38,795 bases of DNA, taken from Bacteroidota bacterium (GTDB lineage Bacteria; Bacteroidota; Bacteroidia; Chitinophagales; LD1). The translations under genes were made by a program, and so were the position numbers. The stretch spans positions 1 through 38,795 of the forward strand of contig CANJVG010000019.1 of NCBI GenBank assembly GCA_947478005.1, in the 5' to 3' direction. Shown piece by piece: positions 28,423 through 36,882 of the stretch (positions within the stretch are counted from its first letter, which is position 1; every line of letters starts with the position of its first letter). Below the pieces are notes generated by a model. It saw nothing but the letters and a program-made list of their open reading frames with translations. It did not search any database and was not told where the DNA came from.

Positions 28423-29412
28423 ATGAAAAACTTCTTGCTCTTATTGCTTCTTGCTATTTCTTCATGTGCTTCTCTTCCTAAAAATTTTCAAACTAAAGAC
28501 GAAATTATCCCCGTGGCAATAGGTCCGGAGGATATGATAGTTGACTCTATCACTGAACAGCCCCGACTATTAATTGCCTGTAGTGAGCGCAGAAAGGAGA
28601 AGCCGCGCTACGGTGATATTTACGTCTATTATCCTGAAACAGGAGATCACAAAATACTGAAGAGAAGTAACGAACCTACGGGTCTTTCTTTTAATCCTCA
28701 CGGTATTGATTTGGTACAAGTGGGTAAGGACTTAATTCTACTCGTAGTGAATCATGAGCATGAAATGCACATAAACTCCATTTTGAGATATCGGGTTTTG
28801 AAGGATGAGATTGTGTTTCAGAATAAGATTGTCGACCCGCTTATCTCTTCTCCCAATGCGGTTACCGGATTTTCGGATGGAAGCCTATTAGTAAGCAATG
28901 ACGCTAAGAAGCCGGGTAATATCTGGGAGGTGCTTTTTAAACAACGCAAGACACAAATCATTTTTTGGGACGGAAATAAATGCGCTGTTTCTGCCGAAAA
29001 ATTTTGTTTCACCAATGGTATTACTAATAAGAGCGGAAAGGTTTACCTGGCATCAACCATGCAAAATAAAGTCTGGCAATTTGATTTTAAAGATGGAAAA
29101 ATGATGAACAAAGAAGTAATAGCCAAAGCAAAAGGAGCTGATAATCTTCGCTTTGATGGCGATGATTTGTTGGTTGCCTGTCATCTCCGGTTTCTCAAAT
29201 TTTTGAAGCATTATAAGGATGCAAAAAAATTGTCTCCATCCACAGTTTATCGAATAAATCCTTCAACGAAAACAAGAACCGTAGAATATTTTGATGATGG
29301 AAAACAGGTAAGCGCAGCATCTACAGCATTGGTATATCACGGGTGCCTTTATGTAAGCGGAATATTTGACGGTAAGATTGTAAAGCATACTCACTCGAAG
29401 GTATCTAAGTGA
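28423..29412 (+). CDS. lipoprotein with arylesterase/paraoxonase-like beta-propeller
   Basis: This 329-residue protein begins with a lipoprotein signal (hydrophobic LLLLLLAI, lipobox SSC with cysteine at residue 15). The rest shows beta-propeller features of the SMP-30/paraoxonase group: LSFNPHGIDLVQ, SPNAVTGFSDGSLLVSNDA, FCFTNGITNKSGKVYLAST, GADNLRFDGDDLLVACH. Known relatives hydrolyse lactones or esters using calcium held in the propeller centre. Here the metal-binding Asn and Asp residues in the PNAV and SND segments look preserved, but activity is not established. It would be anchored in the inner or outer membrane, facing the periplasm or the surface. Confidence 0.8.
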   Translation: MKNFLLLLLLAISSCASLPKNFQTKDEIIPVAIGPEDMIVDSITEQPRLLIACSERRKEKPRYGDIYVYYPETGDHKILKRSNEPTGLSFNPHGIDLVQVGKDLILLVVNHEHEMHINSILRYRVLKDEIVFQNKIVDPLISSPNAVTGFSDGSLLVSNDAKKPGNIWEVLFKQRKTQIIFWDGNKCAVSAEKFCFTNGITNKSGKVYLASTMQNKVWQFDFKDGKMMNKEVIAKAKGADNLRFDGDDLLVACHLRFLKFLKHYKDAKKLSPSTVYRINPSTKTRTVEYFDDGKQVSAASTALVYHGCLYVSGIFDGKIVKHTHSKVSK

Positions 29413-29448
29413 GATTTTCGTAAACTTTTTTTCTTACTACTCTTGTTA

Positions 29449-29477
29449 TTGACAAGCGGTTACTTTTAATATTTTTG
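29449..29477 (+). promoter_or_regulatory. candidate promoter for the small secreted gene pair
   Basis: ttg (29449-29451), an 18-bp spacer and tatttttg (29470-29477) match the Bacteroidota -33/-7 pattern. The box is 28 bp before the start at 29506, which suggests that this pair is transcribed apart from the lipoprotein gene. Confidence 0.5.
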
Positions 29478-29505
29478 TCAAAACAATCAACTAAACAATT
29501 TATTT

Positions 29506-29925
29506 ATGAAATCAATGTTCACTGGTATTTTAGTACTATCTACAGGCTTGATCTTTGCGCAAAGTGATGGAATTACTATTCCGGAAAGAACGCAAGTACC
29601 TATGGAGTCTACACAGGATTTAAAGGAAGGGAAAAACAAAACGGGCGAAGTTGCTCCAATGATTGTTTCTGAGAACGTTAAGGTTGGAGATGTAGTTGTG
29701 ATTGCAAAGGGCACTCCGGTTCATGCTATGGTTACAAACTCTAAGAACCGTGAACTTAGAGTCGATATTTATGACGTAAAAGCAGTAGATGGAAGCGTAG
29801 TAAAGTTAAACGATTGTTATATTTTTACCACAGCGGCTCAAAATTACAAAGGACATGGAGCATTGATAGTAAGTGGGACACGCAAAAGTTGTTTTACCAG
29901 CGTGGATGTACCATTAAAAAAATAG
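29506..29925 (+). CDS. small secreted protein of unknown function
   Basis: This 139-residue protein has a signal peptide (residues 1-19, ending IFAQ). The mature part is predicted beta-rich, with the segment VKVGDVVVIAKGTPVHAMVT resembling small barrel domains that regulate pore or envelope proteins, and a later cysteine pair (NDCYIF, KSCFTS). I do not recognise the family. It lies 50 bp before another small secreted gene on the same strand, with a candidate promoter in front, so the two probably form an operon. Confidence 0.75.
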   Translation: MKSMFTGILVLSTGLIFAQSDGITIPERTQVPMESTQDLKEGKNKTGEVAPMIVSENVKVGDVVVIAKGTPVHAMVTNSKNRELRVDIYDVKAVDGSVVKLNDCYIFTTAAQNYKGHGALIVSGTRKSCFTSVDVPLKK

Positions 29926-29975
29926 AGAGTCAATTGCAATTAGATATTAATTATTAACCGATAAAAACAAGCATC

Positions 29976-30314
29976 ATGAAATTAAAATCATTAGCGTTTT
30001 CAGCAGCTATTTTTGTAGCCTCTACCGGATTTATTAAAGCACAGGACAAGTATGACATAGCGGTACTAAGCTACCAGTATGATACACCTAAATCGCATAT
30101 CGTCTCTTCCATAAACGGAGATAAATTTGAATCCGTGGATGTTGAAAAAGAAGAATTACAAGGTAAAGTTTGGGGCATTAGTATGAATCCAATCATTAAG
30201 CGTGTAAATAAAATGCAGAATGAGGGATGGGAAGTGGTAGGCGGCCTGGAGTACAGTTATAACGTTTCTACAGGTGTTACTCAAATGTATTACAACCTAC
30301 GCAAGAAAAGATAA
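29976..30314 (+). CDS. small secreted DUF4177-like protein
   Basis: This 112-residue protein starts with a signal peptide (about residues 1-22, ending IKAQ). The C-terminal half, with INRV-type helix KRVNKMQNEGWEVVGGLEYS and a final strand MYYNLRKK, resembles the short DUF4177-type fold. In that fold a helix rich in lysine precedes EGWEVV and a terminal beta strand. No function is known. It ends just before a bidirectional terminator shared with the convergent gene. Confidence 0.72.
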   Translation: MKLKSLAFSAAIFVASTGFIKAQDKYDIAVLSYQYDTPKSHIVSSINGDKFESVDVEKEELQGKVWGISMNPIIKRVNKMQNEGWEVVGGLEYSYNVSTGVTQMYYNLRKKR

Positions 30315-30340
30315 GTACACTCTTTCACTTGTTACAAATA

Positions 30341-30371
30341 AAAAAGCCGACTCACATGAGTCGGCTTTTTT
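30341..30371. terminator. bidirectional intrinsic terminator
   Basis: Stem gccgactc (30346-30353) pairs with gagtcggc (30358-30365) around a four-base loop, with A6 on the left and T6 on the right. It separates convergent genes. Confidence 0.93.
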
Positions 30372-30389
30372 ATTTGTGTGAAGCAAAGA

Positions 30390-30959
30390 TTATTTTTTGC
30401 CTTTTGCATCTCCTGTTGTAGAGAAGCAAAATGCTATATTACCAGGAAGTACAATACCCCATTCAGTTCCAGGAGTTAGTGGTGTAGAAGGTACGAATTT
30501 GTAAACACCAGGTGCTACTTTTGTGAATTCAGCTTTGATGTCATCTCTTTGTACAGACTTTCCTTTACCACCACCGAACATCATTGCTCCAACTGCAGCG
30601 GACTGAGCTAACTCTAATTCACGTGTGTCCTTAGAAACGATAACCTTAGTGATGTAAAGAATTCCTTCAGGATCTGTTTCAGCATCGTTTAATTTGATGA
30701 TGAACTTAGCATCTTTCGGGTCAATTTTGATGGGAGAGTGACCGCCTAAGATATTCAAGAAAGTAACAGAGCTCGCACCATAACTGAAACCTTTAGTCTT
30801 TGACTTTACTTCGATGGTTGGTTTTTCTAATTTAGAAAGTGAACCATCTGCCTTAACCAATTGCGGACTCATTTTAAAATCCGGAATTTGTGCGTCTTGT
30901 GCAAATACGAATCCTGCGGAAATTACAACCGCCATTACCATTAACATTGTCTTTTTCAT
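30390..30959 (-). CDS. secreted protein of unknown function
   Basis: This 189-residue protein has a signal peptide (residues 1-20, ending FVFAQ). The mature part is beta-rich, with a central segment KDAKFIIKLNDAETDPEGIL and a glycine-rich turn GAMMFGGGKGKS, then a C-terminal beta region ending GNIAFCFSTTGDAKGKK. I recognise no catalytic motif. A perfect TANNTTTG box (tacatttg, 30987-30980 on the minus strand) lies 20 bp before the start, so it is probably a single-gene transcript. Confidence 0.75.
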   Translation of the reverse strand: MKKTMLMVMAVVISAGFVFAQDAQIPDFKMSPQLVKADGSLSKLEKPTIEVKSKTKGFSYGASSVTFLNILGGHSPIKIDPKDAKFIIKLNDAETDPEGILYITKVIVSKDTRELELAQSAAVGAMMFGGGKGKSVQRDDIKAEFTKVAPGVYKFVPSTPLTPGTEWGIVLPGNIAFCFSTTGDAKGKK

Positions 30960-30979
30960 AATTGTTTTTTTAGTTGGAG

Positions 30980-30987
30980 CAAATGTA
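30980..30987 (-). promoter_or_regulatory. candidate -7 box
   Basis: tacatttg on the minus strand matches TANNTTTG and is placed 20 bp before the start codon at 30959. No good -33 element was found. Confidence 0.4.
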
Positions 30988-31067
30988 TGAAAGTATTGAA
31001 AAGATGAAAATCGGGAGTAAGAATTTGTTGATTTTGGGATTTATTTAAGGAATTTTTACAGGTTAAA

Positions 31068-31925
31068 TCATCCCTGTATCTTCCTTATCAATCCCTGCAA
31101 AACATTACCCGGACCTACTTCTATAAACTCAGTAGCACCATCAGCCATCATTTGTTTTACCGATTGAGTCCAGCGTACTGGTGAGGTTAGTTGTGCTACC
31201 AAATTCTCTTTTATTTTTTCGGGACTTGTTTCTGCCTGTGCTGTCGCGTTTTGGTAGATGGGACAGGAAGGATTGGCAAATTTCATTTGATGAATAGCCT
31301 GTGCCAGTTCTTGTCTTGCAGGTTCCATTAATGGCGAATGGAATGCACCGCCTACGGGCAACTTAATTACCTTTCGGATTCTGGCTGCCTTAATCTTCTC
31401 CATAGCTTCATCAACACCCTTTACGCTGCCTGAAATTACCAATTGGCCCGGAGCATTGTAGTTAGCCGCAACCACTATTTCATCCTTTATTTCGGCACAT
31501 ATCTTTTCTATCTGCTCTTCGCTTTCATAGTTTAATACCGCAGCCATGGTGGAAGGTATTATTTCACAGGCTTTCTGCATTGCTAAGGCACGAACAGACA
31601 CGAGTTTAAGTGCATCTTCAAAGCTCAGGGTTTGGTTAGCAACCAAAGCAGAGAACTCTCCAAGCGAATGGCCGGCCACCATATCGGGTTTTGCATTTTC
31701 AAGGAGGGAGAAGGAGATAACTGAATGAAGAAAAACGGCAGGCTGTGTTACTTTGGTTTGCTTTAACTCTTCATCGCTGCCTTCAAACATGATTTGCGAA
31801 ATAGAAAAGCCGAGTATTTCATCGGCTCGTGCAAATAGCTGTTTAGCTACATCCGATTGTTCGAACAAATCTTTGCCCATTCCTTTGAACTGGGAGCCCT
31901 GACCGGGGAATACATATGCTTTCAT
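31068..31925 (-). CDS. fabD: malonyl-CoA:ACP transacylase
   Basis: FabD loads malonyl groups onto acyl carrier protein to start fatty acid elongation. The ATG at 31925 (MKAYVFPGQGSQFKGMG) is preferred. The longer frame from 31964 adds 13 residues coded by an intergenic repeat and has no support in the family. The 285-residue product has the oxyanion motif GQGSQ at residues 8-12, the nucleophile serine in GHSLGE (S87) and the catalytic histidine in GGAFHSPLM. Downstream motifs fit (EVGPGNVLQGLIRKI). It lies on the same strand as folE but is separated by a hairpin-forming repeat at 31926-31999. Confidence 0.96.
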   Translation of the reverse strand: MKAYVFPGQGSQFKGMGKDLFEQSDVAKQLFARADEILGFSISQIMFEGSDEELKQTKVTQPAVFLHSVISFSLLENAKPDMVAGHSLGEFSALVANQTLSFEDALKLVSVRALAMQKACEIIPSTMAAVLNYESEEQIEKICAEIKDEIVVAANYNAPGQLVISGSVKGVDEAMEKIKAARIRKVIKLPVGGAFHSPLMEPARQELAQAIHQMKFANPSCPIYQNATAQAETSPEKIKENLVAQLTSPVRWTQSVKQMMADGATEFIEVGPGNVLQGLIRKIQG

Positions 31926-31999
31926 AGTTGACGGTTGGCAGTTGACGGTTGGCAGTAAAGGCATTTGTATTTGCCATGAACTGCGAACCGAGAACTGCT
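31926..31999. repeat. intergenic gttgacggttggcag-type repeat
   Basis: Two direct copies of gttgacggttggcag are followed, after about 20 bp, by tgaactgcgaaccgagaac, whose reverse complement resembles the first arm. The whole can fold as an imperfect hairpin between fabD and folE. Related sequences occur at 33064-33176, 33540-33610, 34944-34975, 35953-35985 and 36898-36925. Confidence 0.65.
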
Positions 32000-32597
32000 A
32001 ACTTAATTTTGCTGATATCAGATTAATAAATTCGTTTCGGGTGGTTTGTTGTTCAAACTGACCGGTGAAGGCAGAAGTGGTCGTCACTGAATTCTGCTTC
32101 GAAACCCCACGCATCATCATACACAAATGTTTGGCTTCAATCACCACTGCTACGCCCAGCGGGCTCAATGCATCCTGCAGTGCATCGCGCACCTGGATGG
32201 TTAATCGCTCTTGCACCTGTAATCTTCTTGCAAACACATCGACCACTCTGGCCAGTTTGCTTAAACCAACGATTTTACCGTTTGGTATATAGGCTATATG
32301 GGCGCGACCATAGAAAGGAAGCATGTGATGTTCGCACAGCGAAAACAATTCGATGTCTTTAACAATGACCATTTGGTTGTGGTTCTCATCAAACAGGGCA
32401 CCACGCAGAATTTCCTGTGCATCCATTTCATAACCCTGAGTAAGAAAGTGCATGGCCTTGGCTGCACGCTCCGGAGTTTTCTCTAAACCATTTCGGTTTA
32501 CATCTTCTCCTAATGCAATCAGCATTTCACGGTAGCTGTTTTTGACCAACTCCAGGGAAGCAGGGTCGAACTGCTCTATTTTTTGATACTTTTTCAT
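31998..32597 (-). CDS. folE: GTP cyclohydrolase I
   Basis: FolE converts GTP to 7,8-dihydroneopterin triphosphate, the first step to folate and other pterins. The 199-residue product has the zinc ligands C88 and H91 in [11 protein letters not shown] and C159 in KHLCMMMRG, the substrate motif [15 protein letters not shown] and the C-terminal [11 protein letters not shown]. The length is normal. It is 57 bp from the PTPS/QueD-family gene, which uses the FolE product, so the pair probably acts in one pathway. Confidence 0.97.
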   Translation of the reverse strand: MKKYQKIEQFDPASLELVKNSYREMLIALGEDVNRNGLEKTPERAAKAMHFLTQGYEMDAQEILRGALFDENHNQMVIVKDIELFSLCEHHMLPFYGRAHIAYIPNGKIVGLSKLARVVDVFARRLQVQERLTIQVRDALQDALSPLGVAVVIEAKHLCMMMRGVSKQNSVTTTSAFTGQFEQQTTRNEFINLISAKLS

Positions 32598-32654
32598 TTG
32601 TTGATTTTAGACAGTAGAAACATCCTGACAATGGATTTGTTCAACAGCTGTTAA

Positions 32655-33062
32655 TTATTCGCCAAAATACTCTACGTATATATTTTCTGTTTCTACCAGT
32701 TTAATACAATGCAACTGGCAACCTTTAATATGCGGCACTACCCATTTCCAAATCTGCTGCACCACGTTCTCGGTGCTTGGCAATACATTCTGAAACTCCG
32801 GAACATCCATATTGAAGTTCTTATGGTCGAGTCGTTCGACAATTTCGCGCTTCATTATTTTTGCAAGGTCGTGGGCATTGATGATAAAACCCGTGTCAGG
32901 ATTTGGAGTGCCTTTTACTGTGACAAATACATCGAAGTTATGTCCGTGCCAGTTCTTATTGGCGCATTTACCAAAGACCTCTACGTTCTTTTCTTCCGAC
33001 CAACTTGGATTGGCTAAGCGATGCGCTCCGTTAAAATGTTCTCTTCTTGTGAGGTATACCAT
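32655..33062 (-). CDS. 6-pyruvoyl-tetrahydropterin synthase / QueD family enzyme
   Basis: This 135-residue zinc enzyme acts on dihydroneopterin triphosphate. Zinc ligands are H14 (FNGAHRL) and H39 and H41 (NWHGHNF), and the catalytic cysteine is C33. The spacing CxxxxxHGH is that of PTPS-type enzymes rather than the CxxxHGH usual in QueD, so the product may be 6-pyruvoyl-tetrahydropterin or 6-carboxy-tetrahydropterin. Glutamates TEN and ETENIYVEYFGE complete the active-site pattern. It is immediately upstream of folE on the same strand, consistent with a shared pterin branch. No other queuosine or biopterin genes are in the window. Confidence 0.88.
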   Translation of the reverse strand: MVYLTRREHFNGAHRLANPSWSEEKNVEVFGKCANKNWHGHNFDVFVTVKGTPNPDTGFIINAHDLAKIMKREIVERLDHKNFNMDVPEFQNVLPSTENVVQQIWKWVVPHIKGCQLHCIKLVETENIYVEYFGE

Positions 33063-33063
33063 A

Positions 33064-33176
33064 GTTCGCGGTTCACGGTTGGGAGCTTAGTTCGCGGTTC
33101 GCAGTTCGCGGTTCATAGTAAAGACAGGTTTTGTATCTACTGTGAACTGTGAACCGTCAACTGTTAACTACTCCCT
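33064..33176. repeat. left flanking repeat of the four-helix-bundle gene
   Basis: Several copies of agttcgcggttc and the reversed tgaactgtgaacc form a hairpin-prone block. From about 33102 it aligns with the right flank at 33538 in the same order: gttcgcggttca, a spacer of about 25 bp, gtgaactg, then gtcaactgttaactactccc, which makes the flanks homologous direct repeats. Confidence 0.65.
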
Positions 33177-33524
33177 CAGTGAATTTCTTAATGCATTAAT
33201 TTGTTTGAATAAAACTTCATACTTCGAATACAAGTCTGCAAATTTTTCTTGATCAATATACTTTCTGTCTAAAGCCAAATAAAGACAGGAAATGACTTCT
33301 AAAGTAGAGCGCGAAGAAAAACTTAAAAATCTTTTAAACTCAACCTTGCTCAGTCCTGTTGACCCTTCGGCAATATTCAAATTTACTGAATCAGCTGCTT
33401 TCTTTATCTGAACCGTTAAACTGAATAACTCAACCTTCGGAAAAGTAAGAGATACCTCATGTATTTCATTTGACAATGAACGAGAGGTTTTCCAAACTTC
33501 AAGTTTCTCAAAATTGAATGCCAT
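33168..33524 (-). CDS. four-helix-bundle protein (S23 / 23S rRNA intervening-sequence family)
   Basis: This 118-residue helical protein has the family signature FEKLEVWKTSRSLSNEIHEV, QIKKAADSVNLNIAEGS and FKRFLSFSSRSTLEVISCL. These proteins were first noticed in intervening sequences of 23S rRNA genes and are frequent in Bacteroidota as free-standing, scattered genes. Members form pentameric helical bundles; the role is unclear. Here it sits between the PTPS gene and the thiolase, flanked on both sides by homologous hairpin repeats, which suggests that gene and flanks move or were inserted together. There is no transposase nearby. Confidence 0.9.
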   Translation of the reverse strand: MAFNFEKLEVWKTSRSLSNEIHEVSLTFPKVELFSLTVQIKKAADSVNLNIAEGSTGLSKVEFKRFLSFSSRSTLEVISCLYLALDRKYIDQEKFADLYSKYEVLFKQINALRNSLRE

Positions 33525-33530
33525 ACATCG

Positions 33531-33610
33531 TGTTTAATTGTTCGCGGTTCAAGGAAAATACAAGGGTATCTGGTTCAACCGTGAACTGCCATCCGTTATC
33601 TGTCAACTCC
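33531..33610. repeat. right flanking repeat of the four-helix-bundle gene
   Basis: The block gttcgcggttcaa, spacer, ggttcaaccgtgaactg, then tctgtcaactcccaactc matches the left flank in order and spacing. Its end overlaps the last codons of the thiolase gene, whose stop is at 33603-33605. Confidence 0.6.
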
Positions 33611-34889
33611 CAACTCTTTCCAAAATCATCGCATGTCCATGAGCTCCGGCTGCACAGGCCGATAGCAGGGCATACTTTCCGTTTTCTTTAATCAATCGGT
33701 TGGCAGCGGTGGTTACTAAGCGTGCCCCGGTAGCGCCAAACGGATGACCGAGGGATAAGGAACCTCCCCACAGATTGAGTTTCTCCATTGGCACCACACC
33801 TATTGCTTTATCACGGCCCAGTTTGTTCTTTCCAAAATCATCGCTGGCCATACACTTGAGGTTAGCCACTATCTGGCCGGCAAATGCTTCGTGAAATTCG
33901 AATACATCAATATCGTTGAAGGTGATTCCTGTTTTAGCAAGCAATTTCGACACTGCATAGGTAGGCCCTAACAATAGTTCCTCATTCAAATCGCAACCAC
34001 TGAAAGCATAAGAATGCAAATAAGCTTTTGGTTTCAAGCCTAGCTCTTTGGCTTTGTCTTCGGTCATCAACAAAACCACTGCGGCTCCATCGGTTAAGAA
34101 AGAGGCATTGGCTGCGGTGATAGTTCCGCCTTCTTTTACGAATGCCGGTTTCAGTTTCGAAATCTTTTCCATCGTTGTATCGGCACGGAAACCGTTGTCT
34201 TTTGATATGCGTTTGAACTTTGGTGCTGCTTCTACAGGCGCTATTTCATTAGCCAGCAAACCTTCGGCATCTGCCTTGGCCGCTAACTGATGGGAGCGGA
34301 CCGCAAACTCATCCTGCTCTTTACGTGTGGCATTATAACGGGCAGCCAGTATATCGCAGTCAAGACCCATCGTTTTACCGGTTAGGAACTCGGCAATAGC
34401 CGGAGCCTCGGGTTTAAAATCGGCCAGACGAAGGGTAGAAGCAAATTTGAGGGAGTCGGCAAGGCCTTTGAGTTTTTGTGCCTTGAAGAGTTTCTTGCGC
34501 ATGGGTTTGTTGAATAGGATAGGAGCATCGCTGGCGCAGTCGGTGCCACCGGCAATAGCCACATCGGCATCGCCATTTTGCAGAATGTGCATGGCGCTTA
34601 CTATCGCCTGGTTGGCGCTGATGCAAGCCATGGTAACGGTATGGCAAGGGGAGGTTTGCGGTATGCCCGCAGTGAGAGCCGCTTCGCGCGCTACGTTGCT
34701 GGTTTTTACATTGGTAATGACGGTGCCCATGACCACATAGCCTACCTGTTTAGGGTCTATGCCGGTTTTGTCGAGCAGGCCTTTGATGGCAAACTGCCCG
34801 AGCTGGTAGCTCATTAAATCCATATAATCGGTGCCTGAACGCAGGAAGGGAGTGCGCGCTCCGTCTATGACTACTATTCGTCTGCTCAT
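33603..34889 (-). CDS. acetyl-CoA C-acyltransferase (FadI-type thiolase)
   Basis: This thiolase carries out the last step of fatty acid beta-oxidation. The 428-residue protein has the nucleophile C89 in TMACISANQAI, a sequence typical of the FadI/trifunctional-protein beta subunit group. H382 in GHPFGATGAR and C412 in LLSACAAGAHGHA are the other catalytic residues. The length fits that group rather than the ~390-residue biosynthetic thiolases. No fadJ-like partner is in the window. Its 3' end abuts the S23 repeat flank. Its 5' side has a small hairpin (tccgaag...cttcgga near 34913-34931) and then the tandem duplication. Confidence 0.94.
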   Translation of the reverse strand: MSRRIVVIDGARTPFLRSGTDYMDLMSYQLGQFAIKGLLDKTGIDPKQVGYVVMGTVITNVKTSNVAREAALTAGIPQTSPCHTVTMACISANQAIVSAMHILQNGDADVAIAGGTDCASDAPILFNKPMRKKLFKAQKLKGLADSLKFASTLRLADFKPEAPAIAEFLTGKTMGLDCDILAARYNATRKEQDEFAVRSHQLAAKADAEGLLANEIAPVEAAPKFKRISKDNGFRADTTMEKISKLKPAFVKEGGTITAANASFLTDGAAVVLLMTEDKAKELGLKPKAYLHSYAFSGCDLNEELLLGPTYAVSKLLAKTGITFNDIDVFEFHEAFAGQIVANLKCMASDDFGKNKLGRDKAIGVVPMEKLNLWGGSLSLGHPFGATGARLVTTAANRLIKENGKYALLSACAAGAHGHAMILERVGS

Positions 34890-35043
34890 GGTTATTGTTT
34901 TTGTCCGAAGGACTTCTTCGGAGAGGGCGCGAAGATAGGAAAGTTAGCGGATGGCAGATGGCGGTTGACGGCAGGTAGGTGGAGATTGGCTGATGAAGTC
35001 TCTGAGTTTATTACTTTTATACTGCACTAACTCAGGCGCTTTC

Positions 35044-35874
35044 ATGAAATTGAAGTTTCTCTTTATAATCCTCCTATGTATTTGTAAATTAGAATCCGAA
35101 TGTCAGGATTGTAGATCTGTGAGGTCAATGCTTAGTCTAATGGAATCCGGTATAGGCGATACTTTAGTTACAATCTGGACTTTCGATGATACAGGTAGAT
35201 TGCTAAAGGAAAGGCATGAGCCTCAGCCAAGCCAGCTTTATCCTTCAACCTCCTACAATTACGCAAATGACTCAATATTAGGTATAGACAGTGTTGGAGG
35301 TAAAATTTTGATAGTGACTAATAAGAACGGTTTCCCGATACAAACTATAATTGCTAAGCCTACCTATTCTATTTCTTATTATGCTACTTATAGTAAGGAA
35401 GGTAATCTTCAAAAAATTACGGTTCACCATGAGCCACTTGTTCCTCCCTCTGCAAAAACTTCAACTTTAGATACCATTGATGAAGTTATTGATAGTATCT
35501 TATACAAGGAGGGAAATATTGTGTCCTATACTATTACTACTAGGCCCGTAAAGTATAAAACAATCGTAGCAAAGCATTATTGCATTTATTATAACAAGCC
35601 TTATTCACAGGCGTTTGACCCAACCTACAAAATGCTCGGTTTGTGTATTCAATCAGGTGGTGTAATGGGTATTTTCAATATACAGGCTTTTTGCATGAAC
35701 CTGTTGCAGTCAAATACTGATGACAAGAAAAATATCGTGCAAACTTTCGAGTATCAGTTTGATGAAACAGGTAGGGTAATCGAAATGACATCTACCAAAA
35801 TCAATAGGTTTGTGAAAGACAACAAAATAAGTAAGTGGACAGGAAGAACGAAATATGAGTATGCTTGTGAATAG
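35044..35874 (+). CDS. secreted protein of unknown function, paralogue 1
   Basis: The longest frame starts at 34993, but the ATG at 35044 matches the start of paralogue 2 at exactly 1008 bp and gives a signal peptide (MKLKFLFIILLCICKLESEC), so it is preferred (276 residues). Two YD-like segments (IWTFDDTGRLLKERHE near the start and FEYQFDETGRVIEMTST near the end) recall the strand pairs of RHS/YD beta repeats. Between them lie conserved blocks such as YSKEGNLQKITVHHEPLV and PYSQAFDPTYKMLGLC. Cysteines are conserved between the paralogues. I recognise no named family. Confidence 0.82.
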   Translation: MKLKFLFIILLCICKLESECQDCRSVRSMLSLMESGIGDTLVTIWTFDDTGRLLKERHEPQPSQLYPSTSYNYANDSILGIDSVGGKILIVTNKNGFPIQTIIAKPTYSISYYATYSKEGNLQKITVHHEPLVPPSAKTSTLDTIDEVIDSILYKEGNIVSYTITTRPVKYKTIVAKHYCIYYNKPYSQAFDPTYKMLGLCIQSGGVMGIFNIQAFCMNLLQSNTDDKKNIVQTFEYQFDETGRVIEMTSTKINRFVKDNKISKWTGRTKYEYACE

Positions 35875-36051
35875 ACTTTCGGAGTATCAATAAATAGAAC
35901 CGCCATCCTTCGACCACTCACCCTCCCACTACTTCCCCTTCCCCAACCAAATTCACGGATGACAGATGGCGGTTGGCGGCAGATAGGTGTCGGTAGGCGG
36001 AAGAAGTCCACCGATTTATTACTTTTATACTAACCGAAACAATTTAAATGT

Positions 36052-36882
36052 ATGAAGTTAAAACTTCTCATTGTTGTCATTGTAAGTATTTATGGTCTGC
36101 AAGCTAAAGCTCAGATATGCAGACCCGTAAAATGTAAATTAGAATCCGTTAATCCTGTTATTAATGATACTGTGGCAAAGGTTTGGACTTTTGACAATCA
36201 AGGTAGGTTAATAGAAGATTCATGGGTGCCATCTCAGTTACCGTCCTATTCATCTATGTTCTATAGTTATTCTAATGATTCTATAATGGGTAGGGACACG
36301 GTAGGACGTAAAATTTTGATTATTATCAATAAGAATGGACTTCCCATACAAAGCATCATTACTAATCCTACCTATTTCCTTTCTTACTATGCCATCTATA
36401 GCAAGGAAGGCAATATTCAAAAAATTACGGTTCACCATGAACCACTTGTTTCATTACCCGCCAAAGTTCCAACTTTAGATACCATTGATGAAGTTATTGA
36501 CAGAATCTTGTATCGCAAAGGGAATATTGTCTCCTATAATATTACCATGGTAACTGCGAAGCATAAAGCAAGTGTGAAAAAGTATTATTGCACTTATCAT
36601 CATAAGCCTTATTCGCAGGCTTTTGACCCAACTTATAAAATTTTAGGTTTGTGCAATCAACCGGATGGTGTACTGGGGATTTTCAATATACAGGCTTTTT
36701 GCATTAACCTGTTGAAATCAACTATTGATGACAAGAGAAATACTGTAAACACTTTCGAATATCAGTTCGATGAAAAAGGTAAAGTAATAGAAATGACTTC
36801 TACCTACAATCATAGGTTCGGCAAAGACAACAAAATACACACGTGGATAGATAGAAGAAAATATGAGTACGCTTGTGAATAA
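36052..36882 (+). CDS. secreted protein of unknown function, paralogue 2
   Basis: This 276-residue protein has a signal peptide ending LQAKAQ. It aligns with paralogue 1 over its full length without gaps: VWTFDNQGRLIEDS against IWTFDDTGRLLKER, YSKEGNIQKITVHHEPLV against the same block, and RRKYEYACE against RTKYEYACE at the end. The N-terminal 20 residues differ most. Both copies keep the upstream tttattacttttatac segment, a possible promoter part carried with the duplication. Retention of both intact frames suggests that both were under selection. Confidence 0.85.
   Translation: MKLKLLIVVIVSIYGLQAKAQICRPVKCKLESVNPVINDTVAKVWTFDNQGRLIEDSWVPSQLPSYSSMFYSYSNDSIMGRDTVGRKILIIINKNGLPIQSIITNPTYFLSYYAIYSKEGNIQKITVHHEPLVSLPAKVPTLDTIDEVIDRILYRKGNIVSYNITMVTAKHKASVKKYYCTYHHKPYSQAFDPTYKILGLCNQPDGVLGIFNIQAFCINLLKSTIDDKRNTVNTFEYQFDEKGKVIEMTSTYNHRFGKDNKIHTWIDRRKYEYACE

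Noticed and set aside
31926-31964. Extended N-terminus of fabD (13 extra residues)
   Set aside because: The residues come from an intergenic repeat, and FabD proteins start at the MKAYVFPGQG position.
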